NCBI GenBank assembly: GCA_037833965.1
Contig: AP031354.1
Location: 9,588,001-9,652,000 of the forward strand
Direction of reading: 5' to 3'
From: Marchantia polymorpha subsp. ruderalis
Taxonomy: Eukaryota > Streptophyta > Marchantiopsida > Marchantiales > Marchantiaceae
DNA: 64,000 nucleotides
The notes beneath the pieces were generated by a model. The model worked only from the letters and a program-made list of their open reading frames with translations. It was not told where the DNA came from and ran no database searches. The first letter of the stretch is position 1; each line of letters opens with the position of its first letter. Below, piece after piece: positions 33,701-47,093 of the stretch. The translations under genes were made by a program, and so were the position numbers.

Positions 33701-35846
33701 GCAGTAAAGCTGAAGGTTGAAATAGCGGCCAAAATCCTCATGACATTTCATCTCGAGTTTGTATGCTTACTAGTGTTACAAGTCATTTTTGGAACTGAAA
33801 CTGACAATTGCGATATGACAATTGTTGACATTTTTCACATTTGTTATGGCAGCTCGAAAAGTCATGAGTGGCTTTCTCCGGAATCCGAGCCGGTATTTGC
33901 GACTGACACACGCAACGCTGGTCACAGTATCAGAGAATGAGAAACAGCTCTCTCCTGTTCGAAACTGCAACCCGAAGTGGCCCAGTCCAGTTTAAGATGC
34001 CAGCATATATGCCCTTCTTATAGACCGAGATGCTGCAGTTAGACTCGCTGTCTAGTCGGTGGAGCTTGGGTCAAATGAAACTTTCAATGCCATCAGGTAC
34101 ATACGGCCTTAAGTATCTTACCAGCAGTGCTCACGGTGATGACTGCTTGAGCACCAATCGCTGAAGTCCAGCCAGACGCACCAGTAAGTACCCTGCCTAT
34201 TGTATTTACAGGTCTACTGGGATCTGCAGCCTGCAAAGTCGATGGAAGGTTTGGATCCGTGAGGTTTATCTGGACGGCGTGTGCTGCAAAGATGCGTGCT
34301 AATCATTCTCTTCCATCATGCACGGACCCTGGAATTCCATTCCGATGACACATGCTCGAGAGAATCATTGTAACATCTGTGCGACGTGTGGCCTCGGAAG
34401 ACAAGCTCCCGCTTTTCTGATCATCGAGGCTGAAATCGTGCATCCTGCCACTCTCAAGGGCGATGCGATGCCTGTAAATGTGATGGCTCCAAGAGAGTCC
34501 CGGGCGTTCGAGCCGCCATAAGAGACGCTTGGGGACAATTGGCTTGCACTGCTGCCTCAGTGATTGACTGCAGACAGTAACCTCTAGATCTAGAATTTCG
34601 AACTCAGACTCATCTTTTCATTTTGTTCTCAGCTAGGTTGGTGGTCTTCACCAAAATTATGGCCGAATTCTGCCCCAAACGAGATTCGTAACAGCAGGAT
34701 CAGATACGGGCTATGAAAGTGTACATCCTTTGCGGCGAGAAACAAAGAGCAGCCAGAAGTACGGAGATGTCCATTTTGACTTTAGGATGATATGAACTAA
34801 ATCGAGTTTTTCTTCACAAGTTCTGCTTCTGAGCGGTATGATAGATTCTGCTGCGGGATCCTTATCAGCACGGGCAAGGACATCATCACATCCGCTCCAG
34901 TATAATTTTGTAACTAGCATAATTTACTTTTATGCTATAGAACCTTACGAGCGAAATTCTTGGCTGACACATGCCATACCAATGAGAATTTAAAACTTCA
35001 GATTCGAGCTCCAGCGCGTTGGAGTCATACTTTACTGAAAAGATTCAGGTGTCTTTACAGGTATGGCAGTATCTATGTATTCTGCGTAAAGGAAGGAACT
35101 GCAGGGGGGAGCAATTTGGGGTGCTTTGCTAGTTGTAAATGAACTTGAACAAAGACTTCTAGTTTGCATCCTGGTCAGCTGTCCTCGGATCAGTTGCCAT
35201 CAATATTCTTCAGCGTTCCCGAATGACCTCACCTCAAGGTCAGTTCGAAACAATGTTTTCTTATTACCATGAAGGCAGGAGAAGCTCCATTGAAGAAGGG
35301 TCCAGTGGATGCAGAGAATGCTCCAGGTGCATTGCAATGTCATCGCCTCAGTGTATTGAGCCCAAACTTCTTTTATGGCACAGAATAAGGGTCTGTACAT
35401 ACAAAGGGACTCCTTTCATGGATCCGGGGAAGACAAATGCTGCAATCTAAGTTGAACTGCAGGACCAAAATTTCAATAGACCAAAATCTAGAGGCGGGTC
35501 GGATGAATTGGTTGTTCCAAACTTGGGTTTATTAATTGACACTTACATGAACATGACTTTATAGACTACTAACACCAATGACGGCCCAGAGGTTCTGCGA
35601 TGCACTGAAGTTCGAAAGTCGTGGGGAGCTCAATGGATTTATCACTCCCCACTTACTATACAACAAATATGACCCTGTGGTCTTCGCACTACAGTACATG
35701 GCGAATATGAGCATTAATGTCAAGAATGCGCCTATCACTCCACACTACCTCATTGCGATCAGACTCTTGCTCGCGATGAGTAGCGAAGTCCAATATCGGC
35801 CGACGCAGTAAACAGGGCAAAATATTTGGAAGCTTGATCTCTGGTA
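30797..35846. other. Long intergenic region, no gene recognised
   Basis: The part next to the GT14 gene (30797-31060) is GC-rich and should hold its promoter; it contains a short GAATTC repeat at 30935-30955. Farther on there are only short frames (for example 31062-31388, 31990-32340, 33635-33940) without recognisable motifs, start contexts or partners. I see no transposon protein here. Confidence 0.4.
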
Positions 35847-35918
35847 TATCAGAGCGAGGTTTCGATCCTCGGACCTGTGGGTTATGGGCCCACCACGCTT
35901 CCGCTGCGCCACTCTGAT
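35847..35918 (-). tRNA. Initiator tRNA-Met (CAT), copy 1
   Basis: The minus-strand 72-nt sequence starts ATCAGAGTGGCGCAGCGGAA and ends GCTCTGATA. It forms a seven-pair acceptor stem (ATCAGAG/CTCTGAT), a D-loop, an anticodon arm GGGCCCATAACCC with anticodon CAT, and a T arm CGAGGATCGAAACCTCG. The A-U first pair and the ATCGAAA T-loop are features of eukaryotic initiator tRNA. A TTTT run about 20 bp downstream (35821-35824 as AAAA) can stop Pol III. It is identical to the copy at 38714-38785. Confidence 0.93.
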
Positions 35919-36065
35919 TGATGCCCACCACCCCGCAGATTAGATATAAGTATATTCTAAGAGACTCCTATTCTCGATTTATGTGTGTTTAATCCAGCCA
36001 TGAGCTAGATTCCCCATGATTAATTAGGCATATTGTCCTCCTCATCATCGTCAGCGACAGCTGAA

Positions 36066-36230
36066 ATTGGGACATACCTCAAAGGCGAGACTCCACGATT
36101 GCATATGCACCCAGATGTCCGGATTTGGTATCACAATACATTTCACTCCTCCGATAGAATCGATCCATGTCGATGTCGATGGTGCCCATCATTGACATGA
36201 GTAACGCAGTCCCATGAAGTAATTCCACCT
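36066..36230 (-). pseudogene. Relic of the metallo-beta-lactamase-fold gene, third copy
   Basis: The minus strand reads EGGITSWDC, then after a frame change IDSIGGVKCIVIPNP and WSLAFEVCP. These align with exon 3 of the palindrome genes (GGNVLWDC ... NKIGGVKAIVISNP ... WSSAFNNCP). The frame change and the lack of neighbouring exons make this a decayed fragment. It shows that the family occurs outside the palindrome, in more diverged form. Confidence 0.6.
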
Positions 36231-36723
36231 TCCGAATGTACTGTGTTCAGGTCAGTCCCTTCTTCGTAACCTTCAACTTTGAAATGATTTGTATCAAATT
36301 CTACGTTTACATCGTTGAACAGCGTGGAATGTAAAAGTAACCAAACATCTCGTTCATCTGTTTACGATCAAACAAATCTACCTCAAATATCCATTGAAGG
36401 AAAATATAGGAAGAAATATGGGATTCTCTGTATCCATCATGGCCTCTCACCAACTTCCGAATCTGACAGTCCCGAGTCCAGAGCAAGTGTATTTTTTGAG
36501 TCGACTTTTGACAAACGACCACGTCTGTCATGATCAGTATTTTCTTCACCCACCAATGATTGTAGTTTAATAGCCAAAAAATTCCCTCTTTCCTTGTACA
36601 CCTTCTGAAAATACTGAGTTTCTTATCTGGAGCTCACAGAGTCATTGTCGTGTATCGCCTTGATTTGGTTAAGATGAGAACAGAAATCTCTCGATTGTCA
36701 GGGTGAGGATTGGCACACTGACG

Positions 36724-37077
36724 ATGGATCTGAAACTTATGAACACCACTTTCGGGTTCTTCGTCGTAATACTCTTGGTTGCCTTTGCTCTAGACAAAAG
36801 GTCTTATGTAAAAGCTTATGCTGATGAATCGCCTGGTGTCTCAGTACTTGAAAAGGAGACAAGATCAACAAACAGGGGCTTGTTTGATCAGCAAACTTTA
36901 AGTATATCGCTCGACAGAAGAATGCCCACGAGAGAAGTTCATTGCTGTACGTTCCAGACTGATCGACGGCAACGAGTTGAAGACATGCATATTTTATTCT
37001 GTAAGGAAATCGGTCAAATTTCATTTCAGCTGCTGAGGACAGTTACTCAGTCACTAGACAATGAACATGCGATATGA
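36724..37077 (+). CDS. Possible small secreted protein
   Basis: A 117-codon frame starting MDLKLMNTTFGFFVVILLVA, with a hydrophobic run at residues 10-22 and then a small polar stretch, which looks like a signal peptide. The mature part is charged and contains few cysteines (HCC, FCK). An in-frame upstream ATG at 36703 would add seven residues. No family recognised. The exon could be spliced, since the 3' part has no conserved look. Confidence 0.3.
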   Translation: MDLKLMNTTFGFFVVILLVAFALDKRSYVKAYADESPGVSVLEKETRSTNRGLFDQQTLSISLDRRMPTREVHCCTFQTDRRQRVEDMHILFCKEIGQISFQLLRTVTQSLDNEHAI

Positions 37078-38713
37078 AGGTTCTCGTGACGTGACTTTTC
37101 TGTTAAAACATACTGACACCTGCATGAGGACTTTGGCCTTTAAGGTTCCGTCTGCTTGTGGTCGAAGGGGAAAACGACAACGCTGACCTTTGCAGCCTTG
37201 TTTCATTGCTTGGGCTGACTTCGTCTTATGAGAACCATTGAGGTGAATCGATCTACTCTCAAGGCATCCTTCCCGTCTTAAATAGCAATCAGAGTTGTTT
37301 CATGAGTCTATTTAACATGCGCGTGAAGAGTGATATTTCTTGATTTCATAGACCGGAGAACAACTTGTTGGAGCCCTGAATTCTGATCTCTGCAATATAC
37401 AGAAACAGTCATCGTGCAAAAGCAAAACCGAAAGCTTGCAGGTACAGAATAGCTCGGGCCCACTCGCCAGCTTCGGCTTAACATGGTGGAGTGGAATGGA
37501 ATCCATTAATCAAAACAGAAGTAGCTAGGTGCTGCTTTCTCCCATGAGCCTTATAATTCTGGATGACGGAGTTGGAATTGATGATCGAAGAGGTTTTCTT
37601 TCACGGTCTCCAAGCTTGAAAAGTAGACAGTGTCATTTCAATACATGTACTATCGATTAGAATATTATGATTATTTTTAATCGAAATCATATCTCAATCA
37701 TAGGTCTGTAAAATAATCTACCTACTTGTAAAAGTGACACCTGATTTTGACCATTGTGGTATGATAAAGTGCACTTTATAACCAACGTGTCGAGTTTCCA
37801 CACTTCGGCTTGTTCCTCTCGGCTCGCTGTCCATCAAGGAGTATGGTCTATACTCCTTGATGGACAATTATAATCTGTACTGTATAGATGATAACCCCAA
37901 ACTGCACCATGGTAAATGGTACTATTGAAACAAGTATAGGAATGCCATGCCCCAAACAAACCAATGTTCCCAGTATGATTTATCTATCTTATTTCAGTGG
38001 AACAACAAACACAATACCTATAATTTCACCATGTTAAGTTATTCTTTACCATGAATAAGTAGACACTTATATATAATTGGTGTAATCAATTTGATTTTAA
38101 TTTTATATATGAATAATCAAGATGCACATGGGTATAGAGAGTGAAAGTATGTTTCTACTAAACACTTGATGGAGCAAACATCCATGAACATGCACTAAGG
38201 GAAGAATAGGTAATATCATAACATTGATAAAATTTTATTAAGATTCGAGAAGTTTCCAACTGGGTTCAATAAAACCAATGCATGAAAATGAAGAGACTGC
38301 AAATAGAAGATATTGAACATTCTACCTTGATAAAGAAAAATCTCTTTAGAATACCAGTGAATGGAGAAGTTGAGATACCAACATGAAAGCCTTCCTTGAG
38401 GTTCTAGCGGTGCAAGAACTCTCTCTGATATTTCAGAGAAGTACATCCATCATTTTTGGTCGCCAGAAGTCTGCTCCATTCCTGTGACCAGGCAGCTTGG
38501 TTTCATCACCTTGTAATCATAAGGTACGAATGTGCGAAATACGCACAACCTGAAGAATCGCAACAACTGTTGACTGAATAACTTTCGAGAGGCTTGTAGA
38601 ATGAAGACTTGGCACCCGCTCCTTAAGAAATATATCTAGTCTTGAGTCCCAGAGATTTTTCCAAAATGACCAAACGGTAACCCAAAAGGTCTGCGGGAGC
38701 GCCATCTCTGGAT
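37078..38713. other. Intergenic, AT-rich; no gene recognised
   Basis: Only short frames without motifs. The segment contains the hairpin at 37829-37865. Confidence 0.4.
37829..37865. repeat. Perfect 16-bp inverted repeat with 5-nt loop
   Basis: GTCCATCAAGGAGTAT is followed by the loop GGTCT and the exact reverse complement ATACTCCTTGATGGAC. The region around is AT-rich and non-coding. No U-run suggests a terminator. Confidence 0.95.
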
Positions 38714-38785
38714 TATCAGAGCGAGGTTTCGATCCTCGGACCTGTGGGTTATGGGCCCACCACGCTTCCGCTGCGCCACTCTGAT
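38714..38785 (-). tRNA. Initiator tRNA-Met (CAT), copy 2
   Basis: Same 72-nt sequence, base for base, as 35847-35918, on the same strand. Short flanks are also shared (TCTCTGG before the 3' end and TTGATG beyond the 5' end), so this is a dispersed duplication of a small segment. A TTTT run for Pol III termination lies about 30 bp downstream (38683-38686 as AAAA). Confidence 0.92.
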
Positions 38786-40542
38786 TGATGTCTACGAAGG
38801 GCAACAGACCTTATAAGTATTGTTAAGATCTTGGTTTGAATGATTTTTTGGGCATTTCGTCGCCGAGGACGTTGAAAGCAGGGCCCATGCACCACTCTGA
38901 GTTTCCTGTCTGCCATCGGAGCTTTGTCTGGGACGACAAGCCCACAATCGATCGATGGTCGAATAGATCGCACGAATCTCACCAAGCCTCTTAGAAGACT
39001 CTTAGAAGGAACGTTCGGCAACATTTATGACCCAAGACAAGGATTCGTAGTGCATACAGCCCTGAGAAGGTTTTGATATCTATATTGATTTCAAACGGTA
39101 GTAGAGAGCTGTAACATTTACAGAAAATCTCTCGTTTCTTTCATGTTACTAAAAGAAAAGCTTTGCCATTGATCAGAGAACCCTGTCCATCTGGTCTATA
39201 CGGGGCCTGAACTCACCCAGTACAGTGCGATGGAACACCCGTTCCAACTGTTCTGCTCCAAGAGTGTCAAGAATCCAGAATACCTCTAGGCTGAATTTTA
39301 GATGCGATTTTTGCTAGAGGTCGAGGATTCAGGAAAGCCAATTTCCGCCAAAGCTCCCAAGAGACGCTCTCATACGTCAACCATTTTCATGGTCATCCCG
39401 AGAGAGATAGAAACCAGGCACGCAGGCTTAAGCTCCTGCTTCTGAGAGGAGGGTGGAAAATGGCTCCCTTCACCTTCCACTCGGGACCGGCGGCCGTTCT
39501 ATGTCGACAACAGCAGGAGAAAGAGAGGCAAGTTCGAAGTCTGAGTTCTATCCTGTGGACTGGGAGACAGCCGATGTCGTTTGATGGTTGATTTCATCGT
39601 TTAGGTCGAAGATTATTAAAGAGCGTCTGAGAAGGGCTAAAAGTGCACTACAAATCTGTAGACACAAAAAGCGCAAATTTCAACTTCAGCATGCACCGTG
39701 GCCGTCGCGAGACAAAATGTGATTTGGCACTCGACCTCAGGATCAGCTCCAGCGAGAGCTCTGTAACTGGTGATTCGAAATCTAGCGAGGAAGGAGTTGG
39801 AAAGTAAACGCTTTTCCAGATGACATAGCACAGTCTTGTAAACACTCCACATTTGAAGCTTCTCTCGCAGATATCTCGGATATATCTTTATGATGTTCTG
39901 GACGCAGTTCCGCGAAGAGGATCGAAAGATTATACGTCGTCTGACAGAGCTCCGGTAGATGATAGCCATGCCGACGTGCCCTGGCTTCTGAGTTCGCGAG
40001 GTCACGTGTATGTTTCATGTCTTTGGCATGCAAGACCTCACGGCGCAAGATCGAATTCGGATTCCGTTTCTTGCATTTTCTCCAACCGCTCTTTTTCCTG
40101 TCTGGAGCAGGATGATGGACTGTCTTGACGATCCTTCGAACCACTCGAACGTCGTAGATCCATGTGCAATCAAAGATCTCCGAACCTGCGGTCTGAAGGT
40201 GAAGCAAATTGAATTTTGTGATTGTTCTGTTTACGGGCGTGCCTCAGATCGCGAAGAAGAAGGGTTCATGAGCATTCCATCGGGCAAACACGATACGAGA
40301 GTGGTCCTCTTGACCACTCTCGTATCAATGTCAGTCTGGCAAGCACATGGACATGTACAAAGCGTTTTTATTGCTGTAAAGGTGGTAGGCTTGGTAAACA
40401 CCGTGAGTGCCCATCGGCACGTCGACTTGGACCTCGACTCGTTTCGCATTTTCTAGGTACGGTCGTGCCATAGTCTGATCGAGCGCACGAGTGGAAGCCT
40501 ACGACAAGATCTCAGTCCGAAACAGCTTCGGAGTGAGTCAAC
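38786..40542. other. Intergenic, no gene recognised
   Basis: Overlapping short frames on both strands (for example 39637-40207 minus, 39853-40473 plus) show no motif and no shared structure with known families. Contains the hairpin at 40292-40326. The part nearest 40543 is the 3' flank of the peroxidase gene. Confidence 0.4.
40292..40326. repeat. Perfect 15-bp inverted repeat with 5-nt loop
   Basis: GATACGAGAGTGGTC, loop CTCTT, then GACCACTCTCGTATC. Exact complementarity; context otherwise unremarkable. Confidence 0.95.
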
Positions 40543-42277
<1,735 letters not shown>

Positions 42278-42382
42278 CTCAGAGCTTCAGTCTTCTTCGA
42301 TCGAATTCGGAGGAGATCCAACGACCTCGGTGCTACATCAGACTACCTCACAGCTCGACATTGTGCTCTGCTGCCGTCACGC

Positions 42383-42391
42383 CTTATATGT
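42383..42391 (-). promoter_or_regulatory. Candidate TATA box of the peroxidase gene
   Basis: Minus-strand ACATATAAGG lies about 110 bp upstream of the start codon at 42277. A second candidate, AATATATAAG, lies near 42556-42566. No other evidence separates the two. Confidence 0.35.
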
Positions 42392-42566
42392 TGCTCGCAC
42401 CACTGTTAGCACTTTCTCAGATCAGACTTCACACTGCGACCCCCTCCAGTTGCATCTTCATCCTCTCACACTTGAAACATGATCAAGAGGCCTTCTTCAG
42501 GATGATATTAAATGGCGGGATGAGTCGCGATTGCACTGCATTGTAACATCCTGATCTTATATATTC

Positions 42567-43533
42567 TAAAAGAGAAACTAAAGTTCGAGATTCTGATTTT
42601 TCTTCACAGAATGAAGAAGATTAAATCAATTTGTAGCTATAGATCAGAAGAAAAAAAGGGGAAAAAATAAAGGCTGCGCGGCGGGAATTCAAAATTTTCG
42701 CTGACTCGAACGGAATCAGAAGACCGAGACCCAAAACCGCCATTCTGAAATTAAAGTGCGTAAGTCTGAATTCGAGGAGGGAGGCAACAATGTGATCGAC
42801 GCTGTGGATCTTACGCGAAGTCGAGGGAAAAAGGCGCCGAGTGCATGAGTAACGCATACGAGCGCAAGTAGTCGTCAGGCCGGATTCATGGCGCGGCAAC
42901 TAGGCGCCGTTGCGCAGCCTCTGCTATTTGGACTGTCTATTTGGCCTTCATACTCTTCTCGCTATCAGCCAGACGAGTTTACGGCCTTGGCTTTTACTTT
43001 TACTTTTACTTTTATCTTTTGTCTTTGACTGCTCGGTAACTCCTCCGATTACCTTCTCAAGAGTTTTGTGAAGAGAATTGAGGTCTGGAGTTTCCTCCCC
43101 AACGGCCGATATTGTCGCTTGAGCATTTTTGCTAGCGGAAGTTTCGTTCCCTCGGTTTCAGCTCCTCAATAATCAACATTTTGCCAGCGCTCTTCTACAT
43201 AATGCCTGGATAACTTTCTTTTCCAAAATGGAAAGCAATTGCATTTTTCTTGGATTTAATCTCAGCTACAGTGTATTTTGCCAACGTTTTCTCCGTGGTA
43301 GTCTTTATTTTACAGTAACTTGATCTGTATAATCCGGAAAAGCTTTGCCATCCAGATTATAAGTAAATAAACTTCATATGCATTTAAATTTTCTGAACTT
43401 AAGGGCAACAAGACTTGACGCTCAGTTTTGAATGAAGTACACCAAGTATATTTCAACATTTTTAAGTATATTTGAATATCGAACACCAAGCATATTTCGA
43501 TCATTTCAAGGAGATAAAACATATTGATTAAAC
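42567..43533. other. Intergenic, no gene recognised
   Basis: Contains a short CTTTTA microsatellite at about 42985-43014 and otherwise no conserved frame. Confidence 0.4.
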
Positions 43534-43582
43534 GGATTCCGTCTTGACAGGGCGTTACTCTAACCAATTGAACTACAGCTCC
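43534..43582 (-). pseudogene. Plastid-like tRNA-Asp (GTC) fragment
   Basis: Minus-strand GTAGTTCAATTGGTTAGAGT followed by AACGCCCTGTCAAGACGG matches the D arm and anticodon arm of organellar (plastid-type) trnD-GUC, with anticodon GTC. The T arm and the 3' acceptor strand are absent and the 5' acceptor strand is altered. This is a nuclear relic of organelle DNA, not a working tRNA. Confidence 0.7.
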
Positions 43583-45749
43583 AGTAGATAATCCCATTTT
43601 TCTTCAACTGTAAAAAATGTTTGACATAATAAACGGCAAATATTTTTTTTTATCCATGTGTTCAACCTTACTTATCTTCAAGATGTTTTGAATGTAAGAC
43701 AAAGTGCTAGCATTTCAATGTCATGGTAATGTGCTTGCTAAATAGGTATGCAATATGAATTTTCCACATGCTACTCTAGTTTCATCTCTAGCACATATGT
43801 TCATCTAAGAATCACATTTATGTGTATCAAAACGTTGTAAGTTAACAAAGTATGGCGTGTCATGCTCATTACATAAGCAATGAGTATTTTCAGTTTTAAA
43901 TTGTTTCCTGTCTTCAGATTACTCCAACACTTTAGCACGTATTATTCAACCTTTTTTCCCCATTTCAGATGATCTCATTCTTCATAATTCAAGCTGATTG
44001 TTGTGATTCATACATATCTTGCTTTCTTGACACGGAGGATCAATAATATTTGAATTTTGTAAAGCTTGCCTGATGGTTTTGGTTTAGTTTGTGATAGTTT
44101 CAGAAAAATTGTTATTCCTTTTAATCTATTTGTTGTTTTATGAATACACTCCCATGGATTGTCTTCATCTCCTTTTACTTTGACAAAGTGTACTTAATCA
44201 CTTTAACATTAGGTTTGTACATAGTCTTGACTGTCAAATCCATTAATTAGTCTAACGCAGCAATCTAACTTCTTGAAGGTCATGTTAGCTGTTTTTCCAC
44301 TAAACGCATTTTGGTTTCAGGAGTACTTTAATACACTCTAGGCTCATCAGTTACCTACCACCTCATTTTCCATCTAAGTGTAACATAGTTTCTAATCTTA
44401 AAGTTTTACCCTGGTTTGTTTGAAGTTATCCTCTCCATATTTTGATGCAAAAAAAACCAGTAAAATAAAATCACATCACATATACTTTTTACTTTTGCAA
44501 GATTTGTTTTTCATCACTTACACATGAGTTGGAAATCATCAATCAATTTTGAATCAATTTTCTCCACTGATTTTGTGACAATTCATCCACTAATCTTAAT
44601 GTACTCATGTTAACATTTCTGTGGTATAACGAGATAAATTTACTCGTTAAAGTTACATGTCATATACATGTCATGACTATTTGCCTCTTTCGACCCCCTT
44701 TGAGTTTCACATTTCATCTTCTCATAAATCTTAGAAAATATGAATTAAAATATTGCTGCATGCATTTCTTCTTACTTCAGACGTTTTTCATTATCAATGT
44801 GAAAAGTTGGTTTGCAATTTATTGTTATATTAACTCCAACACATATCATCACTTTAATATAATGTGTATAAACACATATTAAGGTCAAAACAGCATATTT
44901 AACTTTAATTTAATTTTTTAATGCTAACATGAATCTTAACATTTTGCCTTAGATTCGCTTAAAATATTACACTAAATTGATATATTTCTTATATATCTTT
45001 TTTAGTTATTTTTAAAATCTGTAATAAATTCCTAGCATATTATAATGCATAAAAATTTAATAATAGAGTAAAACAGAAATTGGTAAGTCATTTAATTCAC
45101 AATAATAATCACACAAAGTTAAAAGGTTCACGTTTTTCATGCACTCATTATGAAATATTAATTAATAAAATCAACAATTGTATCATTGAATATATTTTTC
45201 CATAAAAATTTTGAATCTATATTAATAATGTTATCAAGAATTTATTTTATCTCAACTAATAAAGAATATTATGATAGTCAGTTCAAATTTTCTAGAGAAA
45301 TATCGTATTTATTACAATTTTATTCCACACTCAACAAAAAATTAGACATCATATGCATAAGTCTAATGAAATAAATCCACATTGAAAAAGAATCAAAAAC
45401 AATATTTTGAATTATTTCCAATTTTTTCAATAAATAAGAAAAACAATGTATAGTCTCACACATGTATAGATGATCATAAAAAACATTTGTTGGTTTTAAA
45501 CAAGAGATATATAAAAAAGGCTTAATTCATTATGTAGAATATAATAATCATTTATAATAGATTTTATGCAATCATTAATGGGTAAAAATCTTGTGACTTT
45601 TATTAAACTCAATAGAGTTTCTCATTAAAGTCATATATTTTAAACCTTGTAGATTTCATGTAGGATTGTATTCAATGTAATGAAAGCAAGGATAGTTTTA
45701 ACATTTTATCATCTACACCTTTTCAGCACTTTTATGATCATTTTGTTAT
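43583..45749. other. Very AT-rich, no gene seen
   Basis: Poly-A/T runs and frequent stops. The frames at 44607-44882 and 45186-45374 are compositional. The 3' edge ends in GTGAT, the left target duplication of the next element. Confidence 0.5.
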
Positions 45750-45959
45750 GTGATTGTGGTAACCCACTTTTTGTTTTTGAGCTGAATTTAAAACAATTTT
45801 GGAAAACAGTACCGCAGCGGCCTTGTAAATGGTGATCGGTACATTTAAATAGAGTGAAGATGGATAATCGCGGGTCTCGTGTGATCTCGTAGTATCCAGG
45901 AGTTGGGCGCAATGTCCGGAGCAGGTGCTCCGACCTGAACGATCAAATCCTAAGGAGAT

Positions 45960-46680
45960 CTCCTTCGGCGCAAGGCGCAAAATCCGCCTTCGGCAGTACG
46001 CCTTCGGCGCTAGGGAAATTCCTCAGAGCTTATTCAATTCACAACCCCTCAACTTTATTAGGGTCTCGTTAGAAAGAGCTCGACACGCTTGTTCTAACGA
46101 GACCAAAAACGCTAGCAACGAATGAGGACTCAGGGAGTTGTGACTATCGGAAGATAGGAAGACATCCGCCTTCGGCTGAAGGAGTTCGCCTTCGGCGGGA
46201 AGTCCGCCGGAAAATCCGCCTTCGGCCCTAGATTTCCGCCTTTGGGGGTGAAGTTCTTCGTACGGCGCCTTTGGCGCCAGCGCATCAAGATTAGGCAAGT
46301 GACTTTGGAGGCATCAGCTCCGTACGGTCCGCCTTCGGCTTAACGCCTCCGGCGGGACGGACATGTGCGCCTTCGGCGGGCAGAACTCCGGCGGCAAGAG
46401 CGCCTTCGGAGGGACAAGAGGGATCGACAGTCAAGACAAGATCCGTTGACCACGGTCAACGCCTTCAGCACAGCCGCCTTCGGCGCTGCGCCTTTGGCGA
46501 TGCACATACGCCGACGGACATCTTCAAGAAGTTCGCCTTCGGCGCTGCGGGTCAACGCCTTCGGCGGAAACGCTTTCGGCGGTGCGGGATGGATACAAGT
46601 AGCGAGTCGGCCAAGGGCGAAAGCCTTTGCCGCCGCGCCTTCGGCGGAACGCCTTCGGCGCTGCGCGACCATGGCCGCGG
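45960..46680. repeat. Dispersed CGCCTTCGGCG short palindromes, cluster 1
   Basis: About fourteen copies of CCTTCGG-centred words, most as GCCTTCGGCG, occur at irregular spacing. The core CGCC-TTC-GGCG is a perfect inverted repeat with a three-base loop. The copies fall in different frames, so they are not maintained as a protein repeat here. Confidence 0.8.
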
Positions 46681-47093
46681 CGAAGTACGATGGCGGAACT
46701 CAAATTGAAATTTCGAGCGTGTGAGTGCGCGCGACAGCGGAGCGTGAAGCCGCGCGTGCGAGAGGAGGGCCGTTACGCCTCCAAGCCGGCGCAGCCATCA
46801 AGTGAGTCGACACTCACGACCAAGTGTCAACAATGACAACCTGCGAGCCAAGGGCGGAAACTTCATTCTTGAATTTGCGATTCCAATTTCTTGTGCGAGC
46901 TGCGCGCGTCCACCTTCAAGCAGAGAGAAATTCGAGACACCGACGCGCAGAAACTCGCTAGGTGGCAGAGAGAGAATTGAGTGCGCGATAGTCGGAATTG
47001 AGAGAGATTAGAGTTTGCAGAGGAATCGTAGCCGCGGGCAAGAAGCGTGGACATAGCGGAGGAGAGTTTACGAAATCCAATTCCAAGAACGCG

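Noticed and set aside
45960-46680. CCTTCGG words as hyperstable cUUCGg tetraloop hairpins
   Set aside because: In CGCCTTCGGCG the bases flanking C(TTCG)G do not pair. The real symmetry is CGCC/GGCG around a TTC triloop.
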